This document shows positions 15,423-25,103 of a DNA stretch of 64,000 nt, one piece after another. The stretch's first letter is position 1, and each line of letters opens with the position of its first letter. The position numbers and the translations under genes were made by a program. Origin of the DNA: Halomonas shengliensis. Its GTDB lineage: Bacteria; Pseudomonadota; Gammaproteobacteria; Pseudomonadales; Halomonadaceae. The notes beneath the pieces are model-generated. The model had not been told where the DNA came from, searched no databases, and saw only the letters and a program-made list of their open reading frames with translations. The DNA is taken from positions 186,001-250,000 of the forward strand of contig NZ_FNIV01000001.1 of the NCBI RefSeq assembly GCF_900104135.1. Direction: 5' to 3'.

Positions 15423-17198
15423 ATGGCTCGCATGACCGCTGCAGAAGCCGCCGTTCACGTGCTCCGCAAGGAAGGTATCGAGGTCGCCTTCGGCGTGCCC
15501 GGCGCCGCCATCAACCCCTTCTATGCCGCCCTGCGCAAGGTGGGAGGCGTCGACCACATCCTCGCCCGCCATGTCGAGGGCGCTTCGCACATGGCCGAGG
15601 GTTACACCCGCACCAAAGCCGGCAACATCGGGGTCTGCATCGGGACCTCGGGTCCCGCCGGCACTGACATGATCACCGGCCTCTACTCCGCCTCCGCGGA
15701 CTCCATCCCGATCCTCTGCATCACCGGTCAGGCGCCCCGCGCCAAGCTGCACCAGGAGGACTTCCAGGCGGTGGACATCCGCGAGATCGCCGGGCCCGTC
15801 ACCAAGTGGGCCGTCACCGTGCTGGAGCCGGCCCAGGTGCCGCGTGCCTTCCAGCAGGCCTTCCACCTGATGCGCTCGGCCCGCCCCGGCCCGGTGCTGA
15901 TCGACCTGCCCATCGACGTGCAGATGAGCGAGATCGAGTTCGACCCGGAGACCTACGAGCCGCTGCCGGTCTACAGGCCGGCAGCCACCCGTGCCCAGGC
16001 CGAGAAGGCCATCGCCATGCTGCAGCAGGCCGAGCGGCCGCTGATCGTCGCCGGGGGCGGCATCATCAATGCCGACGCCAGCGATCGCCTGGTGGCGTTC
16101 GCCGAGTTGGTCGGGGTGCCGGTGATCCCCACCCTGATGGGCTGGGGCGCGATCCCCGACGATCACCCGCTGATGGCCGGCATGGTGGGGTTGCAGACCT
16201 CCCACCGCTACGGCAATGCCACCCTGCTGGAGTCGGACTTCGTGATGGGTATCGGCAACCGTTGGGCCAACCGCCACACCGGCAACGTCGAGACCTATAC
16301 CCGGGGCCGCACCTTCGTCCACGTGGATATCGAGCCGACCCAGATCGGGCGCATCTTCGGTCCCGACTTCGGTATCGTTTCCGACGCCGGGGCGGCGCTC
16401 GACCTCTTCCTCGAGGTGGCCCGCGAGCTCGAGGCCGAGGGGCGGCTGCGCCAGCGCAGCCGCTGGATCGAGTCCTGCCAGGAGCGCAAGCGCACCCTGC
16501 TGCGCAAGACCCACTTCGATGAGGTGCCGGTCAAGCCGCAGCGGGTCTACGAGGAGATGAACCGGGTCTTCGGCCGCAACACCCGATATGTCAGCACCAT
16601 CGGCCTGTCGCAGATCGCCGGCGCCCAGTTCCTGCACGTCTACCAGCCGCGCCACTGGATCAATTGCGGTCAGGCCGGCCCGCTGGGTTGGACCATTCCC
16701 GCTGCCCTGGGGGTGCGCCGCGCCGATCCCGAGGCCGAGGTAGTGGCACTCTCCGGCGACTATGATTTCCAGTTCATGGTCGAGGAGCTGGCCGCCGGCG
16801 CCCAGTTCAAGCTGCCCTGGGTGCACGTGCTGGTGAACAACTCCTACCTGGGGCTGATCCGCCAGGCCCAGCGCGGCTTCGACATGGACTACTGCGTGCA
16901 GCTCGCCTTCGAGAATATCAACTGCCCCGAGATCAACGGCTACGGCGTGGACCATGTCTCGGTGGCGGAGGGGCTGGGCTGCAAGGCGCTGCGGGTCACC
17001 GAGCCCGACGCCATCGCCCCGGCCCTGGAGGAGGCCCGCCGCCTGGCCGCCGAGCACCGCGTGCCGGTGGTGGTGGAGGTGATCCTCGAGCGGGTGACCA
17101 ATATCGCCATGGGCACCGACTTGGACGGCGTCAACGAGTTCGAGGCCCTGGCCGAGAACGTCCAGGACGCGCCGACCTCCATCGCCTCCCTGACCTGA
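15423..17198 (+). CDS. gcl: Glyoxylate carboligase
   Basis: The 591-residue thiamine-diphosphate enzyme condenses two glyoxylates to tartronate semialdehyde and carbon dioxide. The N-terminal ThDP domain has the hallmark of Gcl: valine replaces the usual catalytic glutamate in [16 protein letters not shown]. The C-terminal ThDP-binding region shows the metal motif from [11 protein letters not shown] to [14 protein letters not shown]. Length matches E. coli Gcl (593). The ATG has CAGGAGGAAG upstream, a strong ribosome-binding site. It leads an operon gcl-hyi-glxR (gaps of 26 and 100 bases) under its own promoter with two operator candidates. Confidence 0.96.
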   Translation: MARMTAAEAAVHVLRKEGIEVAFGVPGAAINPFYAALRKVGGVDHILARHVEGASHMAEGYTRTKAGNIGVCIGTSGPAGTDMITGLYSASADSIPILCITGQAPRAKLHQEDFQAVDIREIAGPVTKWAVTVLEPAQVPRAFQQAFHLMRSARPGPVLIDLPIDVQMSEIEFDPETYEPLPVYRPAATRAQAEKAIAMLQQAERPLIVAGGGIINADASDRLVAFAELVGVPVIPTLMGWGAIPDDHPLMAGMVGLQTSHRYGNATLLESDFVMGIGNRWANRHTGNVETYTRGRTFVHVDIEPTQIGRIFGPDFGIVSDAGAALDLFLEVARELEAEGRLRQRSRWIESCQERKRTLLRKTHFDEVPVKPQRVYEEMNRVFGRNTRYVSTIGLSQIAGAQFLHVYQPRHWINCGQAGPLGWTIPAALGVRRADPEAEVVALSGDYDFQFMVEELAAGAQFKLPWVHVLVNNSYLGLIRQAQRGFDMDYCVQLAFENINCPEINGYGVDHVSVAEGLGCKALRVTEPDAIAPALEEARRLAAEHRVPVVVEVILERVTNIAMGTDLDGVNEFEALAENVQDAPTSIASLT

Positions 17199-17224
17199 AT
17201 CGACAACGACCCAAGGAGTTCAAG

Positions 17225-18004
17225 ATGCCCAAGTTTGCCGCCAACCTCAGCATGCTGTTCACCGAGGTGGACTTCCTCGACCGCTTCGCGGCCGCCGCCC
17301 GGGCGGGCTTCAAGGGCGTGGAGTACCTCTTCCCCTACGACCATCCGGCCGAGGAGATCAGGCGGCGCCTGGAGGACAACGGCCTCGAGCAGGTGCTGTT
17401 CAACCTGCCCGCGGGCGACTGGGCCGCCGGTGAGCGCGGCATCGCCTGCCACCCGGATCGCGTCGAGGAGTTCCGCGAGGGCGTCGAGCGCGCCATCGCC
17501 TACGCCAGGGTGCTGGGCAATACCCAGGTCAACTGCCTGGCCGGCATCCAGCCCGAGGGCGTCGGCGACGATCAGGCACGCCAGACCCTGGTCGAGAACC
17601 TGCGATTCGCCGCCGACAGGCTCGCGGCCGAGGGCATCCTGCTGATCGCCGAGCCGATCAATACCCGCGACATCCCGGGCTTCTTCCTCAACCGCACCGA
17701 GCAGGCACTGGCGATCTTCGACGAGGTGGGCAGCGACAACCTCAAGCTGCAGTACGACATCTACCACATGCAGATCATGGAGGGGGATCTGGCCCCGACC
17801 ATCGAGAAGTACTTCGATCGCATCGCCCATGTGCAGATCGCCGACAACCCGGGGCGTCACGAACCGGGCACGGGCGAGATCCACTACCCCTTCCTGTTCG
17901 CCCACCTGGACCGCCTGGGCTACCAGGGCTGGGTCGGCGCCGAGTACAAGCCCGCCGGCCGCACTGAGGAGGGCCTTGGCTGGCTGGACGCCGCGCGGGG
18001 CTGA
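17225..18004 (+). CDS. hyi: Hydroxypyruvate isomerase
   Basis: The 259-residue TIM-barrel enzyme of the AP-endonuclease-2 superfamily interconverts tartronate semialdehyde and hydroxypyruvate. It begins KFAANLSMLFTEVDFLDRF, carries GFKGVEYLFPYD (about residues 31-42), and has metal-site regions LLIAEPINTRDIPGFFLN and LKLQYDIYHMQIMEGDL, then HVQIADNPGRHEPGTGE. All are typical of Hyi. Length equals E. coli Hyi (258). It lies 26 bases after gcl and is surely co-transcribed. Confidence 0.95.
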   Translation: MPKFAANLSMLFTEVDFLDRFAAAARAGFKGVEYLFPYDHPAEEIRRRLEDNGLEQVLFNLPAGDWAAGERGIACHPDRVEEFREGVERAIAYARVLGNTQVNCLAGIQPEGVGDDQARQTLVENLRFAADRLAAEGILLIAEPINTRDIPGFFLNRTEQALAIFDEVGSDNLKLQYDIYHMQIMEGDLAPTIEKYFDRIAHVQIADNPGRHEPGTGEIHYPFLFAHLDRLGYQGWVGAEYKPAGRTEEGLGWLDAARG

Positions 18005-18104
18005 GCGCGCCCTACATGGCGAGAGGCCTGCTGACGGGTCAGCCTCGAGCGACGAGGCCTTCTACTCAGGACTACAACGACAAGACAGACAAAGGAGAGA
18101 GACC

Positions 18105-18995
18105 ATGAGCAAGATCGGATTTATTGGCCTCGGCATCATGGGCCGCCCCATGGCGGGCCACCTGCTGGACGCCGGCCACGAGCTCACCACCGTCAAGCGC
18201 GGCAAGCCGCTGGCTTCCGAGCTGGCCGACAAGGGCATGCAGGAGCTCGCCAGCCCCAGGGCGGTCGCCGAGCAGGCCGAGGTGATCATCACCATGGTGC
18301 CGGACACCCCCGACGTCGAGCAGGTGCTGTTCGGCGAGCAGGGAGTCATCGAGGGCCTGAAGCCCGGCACCCTGGTGATCGACATGAGCTCCATCGCGCC
18401 GATCCCCACCCAGGACTTCGCCAGGCGCATCCATGAGGCCGGCGGCGAGTACGTCGACGCCCCGGTCTCCGGCGGGGAGGGCGGTGCCATCAACGCCGCC
18501 CTGACCATCATGGTGGGCGCCACCGACGAGGGCTTCACCCGGGCCAGGCCGGTCCTCGAGGTGATGGGCAAGACCATCACCCATATCGGCGGCCACGGCG
18601 CCGGCCAGACCTGCAAGGTGGCCAACCAGATCGTCGTCGCCCTGACCATCGAGGCGGTGGCCGAGGGCCTGCTGTTCGCCTCCAAAGCGGGGGCCGACGT
18701 GGCCAAGGTGCGCGAGTCGCTGCTCGGCGGCCTGGCCCAGTCGAAGATCCTCGACGTGCACGGCGAGCGCATGATCCAGCGGACCTTCGACCCCGGCTTC
18801 AAGATCAAGCTGCACCAGAAGGACCTCAACCTGGCGCTGGAAGGCGCGCGCAGCCTCGACCTGGCGCTGCCCGGCACCGCCAACGCCCAGCAGCTGTTCC
18901 AGGCCTGTGCCGCCAACGGCGGCGCCGAGTGGGACCATGCCGGCATCCTGCGTGCCCTGGAGACCCTGGCCAACCACGCGGTGGGCCAGGCATGA
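18105..18995 (+). CDS. glxR: Tartronate semialdehyde reductase
   Basis: The 296-residue beta-hydroxyacid dehydrogenase reduces tartronate semialdehyde to D-glycerate using NAD(P)H. The N-terminal Rossmann motif is IGFIGLGIMGRPMAGHL. The substrate-binding DAPVSGGEGGA follows at about residue 118, and the catalytic lysine is in GQTCKVANQIVVA (about residue 171). The start at 18105 has AAGGAGAGAGACC upstream. The closest family is GlxR/GarR (292-294 residues). It completes the gcl operon. GarR-type enzymes from galactarate metabolism are very similar; context decides the name. Confidence 0.94.
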   Translation: MSKIGFIGLGIMGRPMAGHLLDAGHELTTVKRGKPLASELADKGMQELASPRAVAEQAEVIITMVPDTPDVEQVLFGEQGVIEGLKPGTLVIDMSSIAPIPTQDFARRIHEAGGEYVDAPVSGGEGGAINAALTIMVGATDEGFTRARPVLEVMGKTITHIGGHGAGQTCKVANQIVVALTIEAVAEGLLFASKAGADVAKVRESLLGGLAQSKILDVHGERMIQRTFDPGFKIKLHQKDLNLALEGARSLDLALPGTANAQQLFQACAANGGAEWDHAGILRALETLANHAVGQA

Positions 18996-19105
18996 GTTCC
19001 GCCGTCGACCCGGTGCTGGGCCGGCGCGGACAGGGGAGGTGACTGCTCCCCGAGGGGCCTGCCGGACAACGCTGTTCGGCGACGAGCGGCAGAATCCGGT
19101 AGGCT

Positions 19106-19142
19106 CCGGAAGGCGGGCGTCGGGTCGTCGCACGCCTTCCGG
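19106..19142 (+). terminator. Hairpin after glxR, first of two
   Basis: CCGGAAGGCG and CGCCTTCCGG form a perfect 10-bp stem with a 17-base loop. No T-run follows, so its role may be mRNA 3' protection. Confidence 0.45.
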
Positions 19143-19160
19143 CCGCCCCGGCGGCCTTTC

Positions 19161-19196
19161 CCGGTGGCAGGCGCGACCTGTCGCCGGGTCCTTTTT
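19161..19196 (+). terminator. Rho-independent terminator before glycerate kinase
   Basis: CCGGTGGCAGG pairs with CCTGTCGCCGG (two G-T pairs; 19161-19187), followed by GTCCTTTTT. It ends the gcl operon, so the kinase either has its own promoter in 19197-19262 or relies on read-through. Confidence 0.75.
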
Positions 19197-19262
19197 ACAG
19201 AGTCTCGACCCACGACTTCCATGATGGCCCCTGGCGAGGCCATCGGCGCAGAGGAGAATCCC

Positions 19263-20603
19263 ATGGTCGCCACGCCGTCCCCATCCTCCCCCGAGGCCAT
19301 CGCCGCGCTGTCGGCGCCGGAGGCCCTGCGCTGGCTGCGCGGCCTGGCCGAGACCGCCGTGCGCGCCGTGCACCCCGCAAGCCTGTTGCCCGGCGAACTG
19401 CCGCCGCCCCCCGCCGGCCGCACCCTGGTGGTAGGCGCCGGCAAGGCCGCCGCCGCCATGGCCGCGAGCCTGGAGCGCGCCTGGCTGGCCCATCAGCCCG
19501 AGGCCCCTCTCGAGGGGCTGGTGGTGACCCGCTACGGGCACGGTATCGAGGAGCACGAGGCGCCCTGCCGGCGCATCGAGGTGCTCGAGGCCTCCCACCC
19601 CATGCCCGACGGCCTGAGCGAGGAGGCCGCCCGGCGCATGCTCGAGGCGGTCGAGCCGCTGGGCGAGGAGGACCTGGTGATCGCGCTGATCTCCGGTGGC
19701 GGCTCGGCGCTGATGAGCCTGCCTGCCCCCGGCATCACCCTGGCCGACAAGCAGGCGCTCAACCGCGAGCTGCTGCGCTGCGGGGCGCCGATCCGCGAGA
19801 TCAACACCGTGCGCCGCCACCTCTCGGCGATCAAGGGCGGGCGCCTGGCCGCCGCGGCCCATCCGGCGCCGGTGCTGACCTGGGTGATCTCCGACGTGCC
19901 CGGCGACGACCCGACCCTGGTCGCCTCCGGGCCGACCCTGCCCGACGCCACCACCCCGGCGGATGCGCTGGCGATCCTCGAGCGCCACGGCATCGCCATC
20001 CCCGAGGCGGTCCGGCGTCACCTCGAGGGGCCCGGCCAGGCCCCGGCGCCGGAGGATCCCGGCTTCGCCCGCGACCGCGCCCGGGTGCTGGCCCGCGCCG
20101 AGGATGCCCTGGAGGCCGCCCAGGCCGCCGCCGCGGCGACCGGCGTGGAGGTGCGCCTGCTCGGCGACGACCTCGAGGGCGAGGCCCGCGAGCTGGGGCG
20201 TGCCCAGGCGCGCCTGGCACGCTCGAGTCAGGAGGGACTCACCCGGCCGCTGCTGCTGCTCTCCGGCGGCGAGACCAGCGTCACGGTGCGTGGCGATGGC
20301 CGTGGCGGGCGTAACGTCGAGTACCTGCTGGGGCTCTTCGAGGCCCTCGAGGGGGCGCCTGGCATCCACGCCCTGGCCATCGACACCGATGGCATCGACG
20401 GCTCCGAGGACAACGCCGGGGCGCTGTTCGCCGATACCGACCGGGAGCGCGCCCGGGAGCTGGGGCTTGACCCCGCCACCTATCTGTCACGCAATGACGC
20501 CTACACTTTCTTCCAGGCGCTGGAGCGGCTGATCGTCACCGGTCCCACCCGCACCAACGTCAACGATTTCCGTGCCATCCTGGTCTTGCCGAGGACGCCA
20601 TGA
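19263..20603 (+). CDS. ttuD: Glycerate 2-kinase, MOFRL family
   Basis: The 446-residue enzyme phosphorylates D-glycerate, in this family to 2-phosphoglycerate. An N-terminal DUF4147 domain ([20 protein letters not shown] and [20 protein letters not shown]) is followed by the MOFRL domain ([20 protein letters not shown] and [19 protein letters not shown], ending [14 protein letters not shown]). This is the GckA/TtuD class, unrelated to GlxK. The start at 19263 has GAGGAGAATCCC upstream. The stop overlaps the pyk start by 4 bases (ATGA), so translation is coupled and the product runs through enolase to the next enzyme's substrate, PEP. Confidence 0.92.
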   Translation: MVATPSPSSPEAIAALSAPEALRWLRGLAETAVRAVHPASLLPGELPPPPAGRTLVVGAGKAAAAMAASLERAWLAHQPEAPLEGLVVTRYGHGIEEHEAPCRRIEVLEASHPMPDGLSEEAARRMLEAVEPLGEEDLVIALISGGGSALMSLPAPGITLADKQALNRELLRCGAPIREINTVRRHLSAIKGGRLAAAAHPAPVLTWVISDVPGDDPTLVASGPTLPDATTPADALAILERHGIAIPEAVRRHLEGPGQAPAPEDPGFARDRARVLARAEDALEAAQAAAAATGVEVRLLGDDLEGEARELGRAQARLARSSQEGLTRPLLLLSGGETSVTVRGDGRGGRNVEYLLGLFEALEGAPGIHALAIDTDGIDGSEDNAGALFADTDRERARELGLDPATYLSRNDAYTFFQALERLIVTGPTRTNVNDFRAILVLPRTP

Positions 20604-22084
20604 CGCATCTCCCCCACGCCCCCATCCATGACCCCATCCGGCGCACCAAGATCGTCGCCACCCTGGGCCCCGCCAGCGACCGCGAGGGGGTGCTCGAGGC
20701 GATGATCGCCGCCGGCGTCGACGTGGTGCGCCTCAACTTCTCCCACGGCTCGGCCGACGACCACCGCCAGCGCCTGACCCGCGTCCGCGAGATCGCCGCC
20801 CGCCAGGGGCGCAGCGTCGCCGCCCTGGGTGACCTGCAGGGGCCCAAGATCCGTATCGCCCGCTTCGCCGAGGGGGCCGTGGAACTGGTCGAGGGTGAAC
20901 CCTTTATCCTCGATATGGCGCTCGCCAGCGACGCCGGCACCCGCGAGCGCGTGGGTTGCGACTACAAGCAACTGATCGACGATGTCGCCCCCGGCGACCG
21001 CCTGCTGCTCGACGACGGCCGGGTGGTGCTCGACGTCAGCGGCGTCGAGGGCCGCGAGATCCACACCACCGTGACGGTGGGCGGGCGGCTCTCCAACAAC
21101 AAGGGCATCAACAAGCAGGGCGGCGGCCTCTCGGCCCCGGCGCTCACCGACAAGGACCGCGCCGACCTCGCCACCGCGGTCGAGATCGGCGTCGACTACC
21201 TGGCCGTCTCCTTCCCGCGCAGCGCCGCCGACATGGCCGAGGCCCGCGACCTGCTCGGCGAGGCCGGCCGCGAGATCGGCCTGGTGGCCAAGCTCGAGCG
21301 CGCCGAGGCGGTGGCCGACGCGGCGACCCTGGACGGCATCATCCAGTCCTGCGAGGCGGTGATGGTGGCGCGCGGCGATCTCGGCGTGGAGATCGGCGAC
21401 GAGAAGCTGATCGGCATGCAGAAGCGCATCATCAAGCGCGCCCGCACCCTGAACCGCGCGGTGATCACCGCCACCCAGATGATGGAGTCGATGATCGAGG
21501 CGCCGCTGCCCACCCGCGCCGAGGTGTTCGACGTCGCCAACGCCGTGCTCGACGGCACCGATGCGGTGATGCTCTCCGCCGAGACCGCCGCCGGCGACTT
21601 CCCGGTGGAGACCGTGGAGGCCATGGACCGGGTCTGCCTGGGCGCCGAGCGCGAGAAGGTCGCCCAGGAGTCGGGCCACCGCATCCACGAGGGCTTCACC
21701 CAGATCGACGAGACCATCGCGCTCTCCGCCATGTACGCCGCCAACCACCTCGCCGGGGTGGCGGCCATCGCCTGCATGACCTCCACCGGCTACACGCCGC
21801 TGATCGCCTCGCGCATCCGCTCGGGGCTGCCCATCGTCGGGCTGGCCCACAGCGCCATCGCCCAGCGGCGCATGGCGCTCTACCGCGGGGTGGTCTCGCT
21901 GCCCTTCGACACCAGCGAGATGACGGCCGAGGAGCTCAACGACCGCGCCCTGGCGATGCTGGTGGAGAAGGGCATCGCCGAGCCGGGCGACCATGTGATC
22001 CTCACCCGCGGCGACGAGATGAACGCCCATGGCGGCACCAACACCATGAAGATCCTCGACGTCAACGCCGGCCATGCGCGCTGA
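20600..22084 (+). CDS. pyk: Pyruvate kinase
   Basis: The 494-residue glycolytic enzyme converts PEP and ADP to pyruvate and ATP. It has [14 protein letters not shown] at the start, [15 protein letters not shown], the metal/active-site segment [15 protein letters not shown] and the family signature [20 protein letters not shown] with [19 protein letters not shown]-terminal allosteric-type domain follows (about 355-494). The start overlaps the glycerate kinase stop by 4 bases. A kinase in a glyoxylate operon is usually a second copy dedicated to the pathway; whether another pyk exists in the genome cannot be seen here. Confidence 0.95.
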   Translation: MTHLPHAPIHDPIRRTKIVATLGPASDREGVLEAMIAAGVDVVRLNFSHGSADDHRQRLTRVREIAARQGRSVAALGDLQGPKIRIARFAEGAVELVEGEPFILDMALASDAGTRERVGCDYKQLIDDVAPGDRLLLDDGRVVLDVSGVEGREIHTTVTVGGRLSNNKGINKQGGGLSAPALTDKDRADLATAVEIGVDYLAVSFPRSAADMAEARDLLGEAGREIGLVAKLERAEAVADAATLDGIIQSCEAVMVARGDLGVEIGDEKLIGMQKRIIKRARTLNRAVITATQMMESMIEAPLPTRAEVFDVANAVLDGTDAVMLSAETAAGDFPVETVEAMDRVCLGAEREKVAQESGHRIHEGFTQIDETIALSAMYAANHLAGVAAIACMTSTGYTPLIASRIRSGLPIVGLAHSAIAQRRMALYRGVVSLPFDTSEMTAEELNDRALAMLVEKGIAEPGDHVILTRGDEMNAHGGTNTMKILDVNAGHAR

Positions 22085-23300
22085 GCCCGGCGCGGAGCGC
22101 CGCCACAAGGGCTGTCCGGAGACCGGGCGGCGCCTGCTCGAAGGCGTCAGCCTGCCGGCGGCGGTGGTCCGCGAGGCACCCTTGGCCCACAACCTCGCCT
22201 GGATGCAGCGCTTCGCCCAACGGCGCGGCGCCTGGCTGGCGCCCCATGGCAAGACCAGCATGGCCCCGGCGCTCTTCCATCGCCAGCTGGCGGCCGGGGC
22301 CTGGGGCATCACCCTGGCCACGGCCCCCCAGTGCCGCGCCGCCTTCGCGGCCGGGGTGACGCGGCTGCTGCTCGCTAACCAGCTGGTGGGGGAGGCCAAC
22401 ATGGCCATCGTCGCCGACCTGCTGGAGGCCGGGGCCGAGCTCATCTGCCTGGTGGACAGCGAGGCCAATGCCGTCGCCCTGGATCGCCACTTCACTGCCC
22501 GCGGCCTGCGCCTGACGGTACTGATCGAGCTGGGCGTGCCCGGCGGGCGCTGTGGCTGCCGCGGCGAGGACCAGGCGCTGACCCTGGCCGAGCGCATCGC
22601 CGCCCTGCCGGGGCTCTCGCTGGTCGGCCTGGAGGGCTACGAGGGGCTGGCCGGCGACGACGGCGAGCGCCGGGTGGCGGACTACCTCGACGAGATGGTG
22701 GGAGTGGCCCAGGCGCTCAGCGCCGCGGGGCGCTTCGAGTCCCCCACCCCGCTGATCACCGCCGCGGGCTCGGCCTGGTACGACCGGGTCGCCACGGCCT
22801 TCCAGGCGCTGGAGCGGCCCTTCCAGCCCGTGCTGCGTCCCGGCTGCTATGTGGTCCATGACCATGGCCTCTACGCCGAGGCGCAGCGCGGGGTGCTGGC
22901 CCGCGAGGGGTTGGACGAGGGGCTGCGCCCGGCGCTGGAGGTGTTCGCCCAGGTGCAATCGCTCCCCGAGCCGGGGCTGGCGATCGTCGCCATGGGGCGG
23001 CGCGACGTGGGCGGCGACCGCCTGCCGCTGCCCCTGCGCCGCTACCGGGAGGGGGGCGCGGCGACCGAGCCCCTGACGGTGGCGGGCTGGGAGGTGACCA
23101 GGCTGATGGACCAGCACGCCTTCGTGCGCCTGCCCGAGCCGGTGGCCGGGGAGGACGAGGTGCGCGTGGGCGACGTACGCGTAGGCGACGTGGTGGCCTT
23201 CGGCATCTCCCACCCCTGCCTCACCTTCGATCGCTGGCAACGGGTGCTGCGGGTGGACGAGGCGCTGGAGGTGCAGGAGGTGATGGAGACGCGCTTCTGA
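22074..23300 (+). CDS. D-threonine aldolase/D-serine dehydratase-like PLP enzyme
   Basis: The 408-residue protein has the fold-type III PLP barrel (alanine racemase N-terminal-like). The PLP lysine is in [15 protein letters not shown] (about residue 59). A C-terminal D-serine-dehydratase-like domain carries a probable metal pair His-x-Cys in [12 protein letters not shown]. The family includes D-threonine aldolase, D-3-hydroxyaspartate dehydratase, amino-acid deaminases and the beta-hydroxyaspartate aldolase BhcC, which joins glycine and glyoxylate. The first ATG overlaps pyk by 11 bases and has no clear Shine-Dalgarno, so coupling to pyk is likely. Genomic position among glyoxylate genes makes a glyoxylate-linked aldol reaction plausible but unproven. 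Confidence 0.82.
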   Translation: MRAEPGAERRHKGCPETGRRLLEGVSLPAAVVREAPLAHNLAWMQRFAQRRGAWLAPHGKTSMAPALFHRQLAAGAWGITLATAPQCRAAFAAGVTRLLLANQLVGEANMAIVADLLEAGAELICLVDSEANAVALDRHFTARGLRLTVLIELGVPGGRCGCRGEDQALTLAERIAALPGLSLVGLEGYEGLAGDDGERRVADYLDEMVGVAQALSAAGRFESPTPLITAAGSAWYDRVATAFQALERPFQPVLRPGCYVVHDHGLYAEAQRGVLAREGLDEGLRPALEVFAQVQSLPEPGLAIVAMGRRDVGGDRLPLPLRRYREGGAATEPLTVAGWEVTRLMDQHAFVRLPEPVAGEDEVRVGDVRVGDVVAFGISHPCLTFDRWQRVLRVDEALEVQEVMETRF

Positions 23301-23308
23301 GCCCCTTC

Positions 23309-23318
23309 CTGTATACAG
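23309..23318. promoter_or_regulatory. CTGTATACAG operator before the second GntR gene
   Basis: This perfect 10-bp palindrome lies 77 bases before the GntR ATG and 9 bases after the preceding gene. It is the last motif copy I find in the window. Confidence 0.58.
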
Positions 23319-23394
23319 AAGGTGGGCAGGATGTGGCCATTTGCCCCGAAAAGTGCGAAGGTGCGGCCAGGAAGATCACCATGAGCGAGAGAGC

Positions 23395-24126
23395 ATGAGC
23401 CACTCCTGGAAGGCCGGCGTCGAGGCCGCCATCCGCGCCGGCGAGCGCATCAGCGACCCCTATATCGTCGAGCAGGTACGCCAGGCGGTCCTCAGCCAGC
23501 GCCTGCCGCCGGGTACCCGCCTGCCGGAGGTGGCGCTGGGCGAGATCTTTGGCGTCAGCCGCTCGGTGGTGCGGCGTGCCCTGACCCGTCTGGCCGCCGA
23601 GCATGTCATCGACCAGCGTCCCAACCAGGTGGCCCGGGTGCGCTCGCCGAGCGTCGAGGAGACCCGCGAGACCTTCGCCGCCCGCCGCCTGGTGGAGGGG
23701 GAGGTGGCGGCCCTGCTGGCGGGCCGCGGACTCCAGCCCGGGGTGCTCGACGAGCTGGAGCGGGAGGCGCAGGCCGAGGTCGAGGCCCACGGCCGCGGCG
23801 ACGAGACGGCGCGCATCGCCCACTCCCTGGCCATCCACCATCGCCTGGCGGCGCTCTCGCCCAATCGCGTGCTGGGCGCCATGCTCACCGACCTGGTGCT
23901 GCGTACCTCCATCGTCATCGCCCTCTACAAGCGGCCGACGCTGGCCTCCTGCTTCCTCGAGGGAGACCACCCGCGGCTGCTGGCGGCCCTGGCGGGAGGC
24001 GACGCCGAGGGGGCGCGACGCGCCATCGAGGCGCACCTGGCGAGCCTCGAGGCATTGCTGGATCTGGGCCCTCGCGAGGAGGAGGCCGACCTGCGCGCCA
24101 TCTTCGCCGGCGTCACCACCAGCTGA
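23395..24126 (+). CDS. GntR-family (FCD domain) regulator, second in block
   Basis: The product is 243 residues. A winged helix-turn-helix (about residues 25-85, TRLPEVALGEIFGVSRSVVR) is followed by an FCD domain (about 90-225, SLAIHHRLAALSPNRVL). It resembles the regulator at 11790 in architecture but is clearly a different protein. The start at 23395 is supported by GAGAGAGC just upstream and by domain position; earlier in-frame TTG at 23341 would add an uncharacteristic charged leader. The palindrome at 23309 suggests that it or its neighbour regulates it. Which of the two GntR proteins binds TGTATACA is not decided by sequence. Confidence 0.84.
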   Translation: MSHSWKAGVEAAIRAGERISDPYIVEQVRQAVLSQRLPPGTRLPEVALGEIFGVSRSVVRRALTRLAAEHVIDQRPNQVARVRSPSVEETRETFAARRLVEGEVAALLAGRGLQPGVLDELEREAQAEVEAHGRGDETARIAHSLAIHHRLAALSPNRVLGAMLTDLVLRTSIVIALYKRPTLASCFLEGDHPRLLAALAGGDAEGARRAIEAHLASLEALLDLGPREEEADLRAIFAGVTTS

Positions 24127-24272
24127 ACGGCAGCGGGAGTCGCCCGCGCCCGAATCCCTCGACCGGTCCGGGACCTCTCCCCGGCGTCGCCCGCACTGGG
24201 ACCCTCCGGCGGGTTGAGGGCATCGACGGGGTGACGGACAATGCGCCCAACCACGCCTTGCGGAGCCTTGCC

Positions 24273-25103
24273 ATGCCCTCCCTGATCCGCCCGGGATGCC
24301 GCGCCCTGCTGCTGGGCCTGGCGCTGCTGCTGACCACGCCGGCCCTGGCCCAGCCGCCCATCGTGGCGGCCGCCTCCTCCCTGCAGGCGGTCTTCCCGCG
24401 GCTGGTCGAGGCCTTCCGGGCCGAGACGGGGGCCTCGCTGCGGGTCAACTTCGGCTCGTCCGGCAACTTCCGGCGCCAGATCGGCCAGGGCGCCCCCTTC
24501 GAGCTCTTCCTCTCCGCCGATGAGGCGTATGTGCTGGCGCTTCATGAGGCGGGCCTCCTGGAGGATGCCGGCGTGGTCTACGCGGTGGGGCGGCTGGTAT
24601 GGCTGCAGGGCCCGGGGCAGGGGCCCTTGCCGCCCGACGACGAGCCGCTGGCCGCCGTGCGCGAGGCGCTGGCGGCGCACGCCGCCGGGGAGGGACGGGC
24701 GCGGATCGCGCTGGCCAACCCCGAGCATGCCCCCTACGGCGTGGCCGCCCGCGAGGCCCTGAGCCACGCCGGCCTGTGGCAGGCGAGCGAGCCGCTGCGG
24801 GTGATGGGCGAGAACGTCGCCCAGGCCACCCGCTTCGCCCTTTCCGCCGATACCCGCGGCGGGCTGGTGGCCTGGTCCCAGGCGCTGGCGCCGCCGGTGG
24901 CGGCGCGCAGCGACTTCGTGATGGTGCCAGCCGACTGGCACCGCCCGCTGGTGCAGCGCATGGCGCTGGTCAAGGGTGCCGGGGAGACCGCCAGGGCCTT
25001 CTACGCCTGGCTGCAGCAGGAGGAGGCCCGCGAGCTCCTTGCCGCCTATGGTTTCCGCGCCCCTGGCGATGGCCTCCGCCTCGATGAGGCGGCGTCACGC
25101 TGA
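24273..25103 (+). CDS. modA: Molybdate ABC transporter, substrate-binding protein
   Basis: The 276-residue periplasmic protein has a signal peptide (ALLLGLALLLTTPALAQ, cleaved at about residue 26) and then the ModA pattern: PIVAAASSLQAVFPRLVEAF, VNFGSSGNFRRQIGQGAPF and LFLSADEAYV. The serine residues of AAASS and GSSG bind the oxyanion. The start at 24273 has CGGAG 8 bases upstream; an upstream in-frame start would bury the signal peptide. The 146-base gap before it shows no operator I recognise. The stop shares one base with the modB start. Molybdate would serve xanthine dehydrogenase, which makes the urate used by the genes upstream. Confidence 0.92.
   Translation: MPSLIRPGCRALLLGLALLLTTPALAQPPIVAAASSLQAVFPRLVEAFRAETGASLRVNFGSSGNFRRQIGQGAPFELFLSADEAYVLALHEAGLLEDAGVVYAVGRLVWLQGPGQGPLPPDDEPLAAVREALAAHAAGEGRARIALANPEHAPYGVAAREALSHAGLWQASEPLRVMGENVAQATRFALSADTRGGLVAWSQALAPPVAARSDFVMVPADWHRPLVQRMALVKGAGETARAFYAWLQQEEARELLAAYGFRAPGDGLRLDEAASR

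Noticed and set aside
24127-24272. A molybdenum-cofactor riboswitch or ModE site before modA
   Set aside because: I found neither the multi-helix motif nor an inverted ATATA-type ModE box in the 146-base gap.
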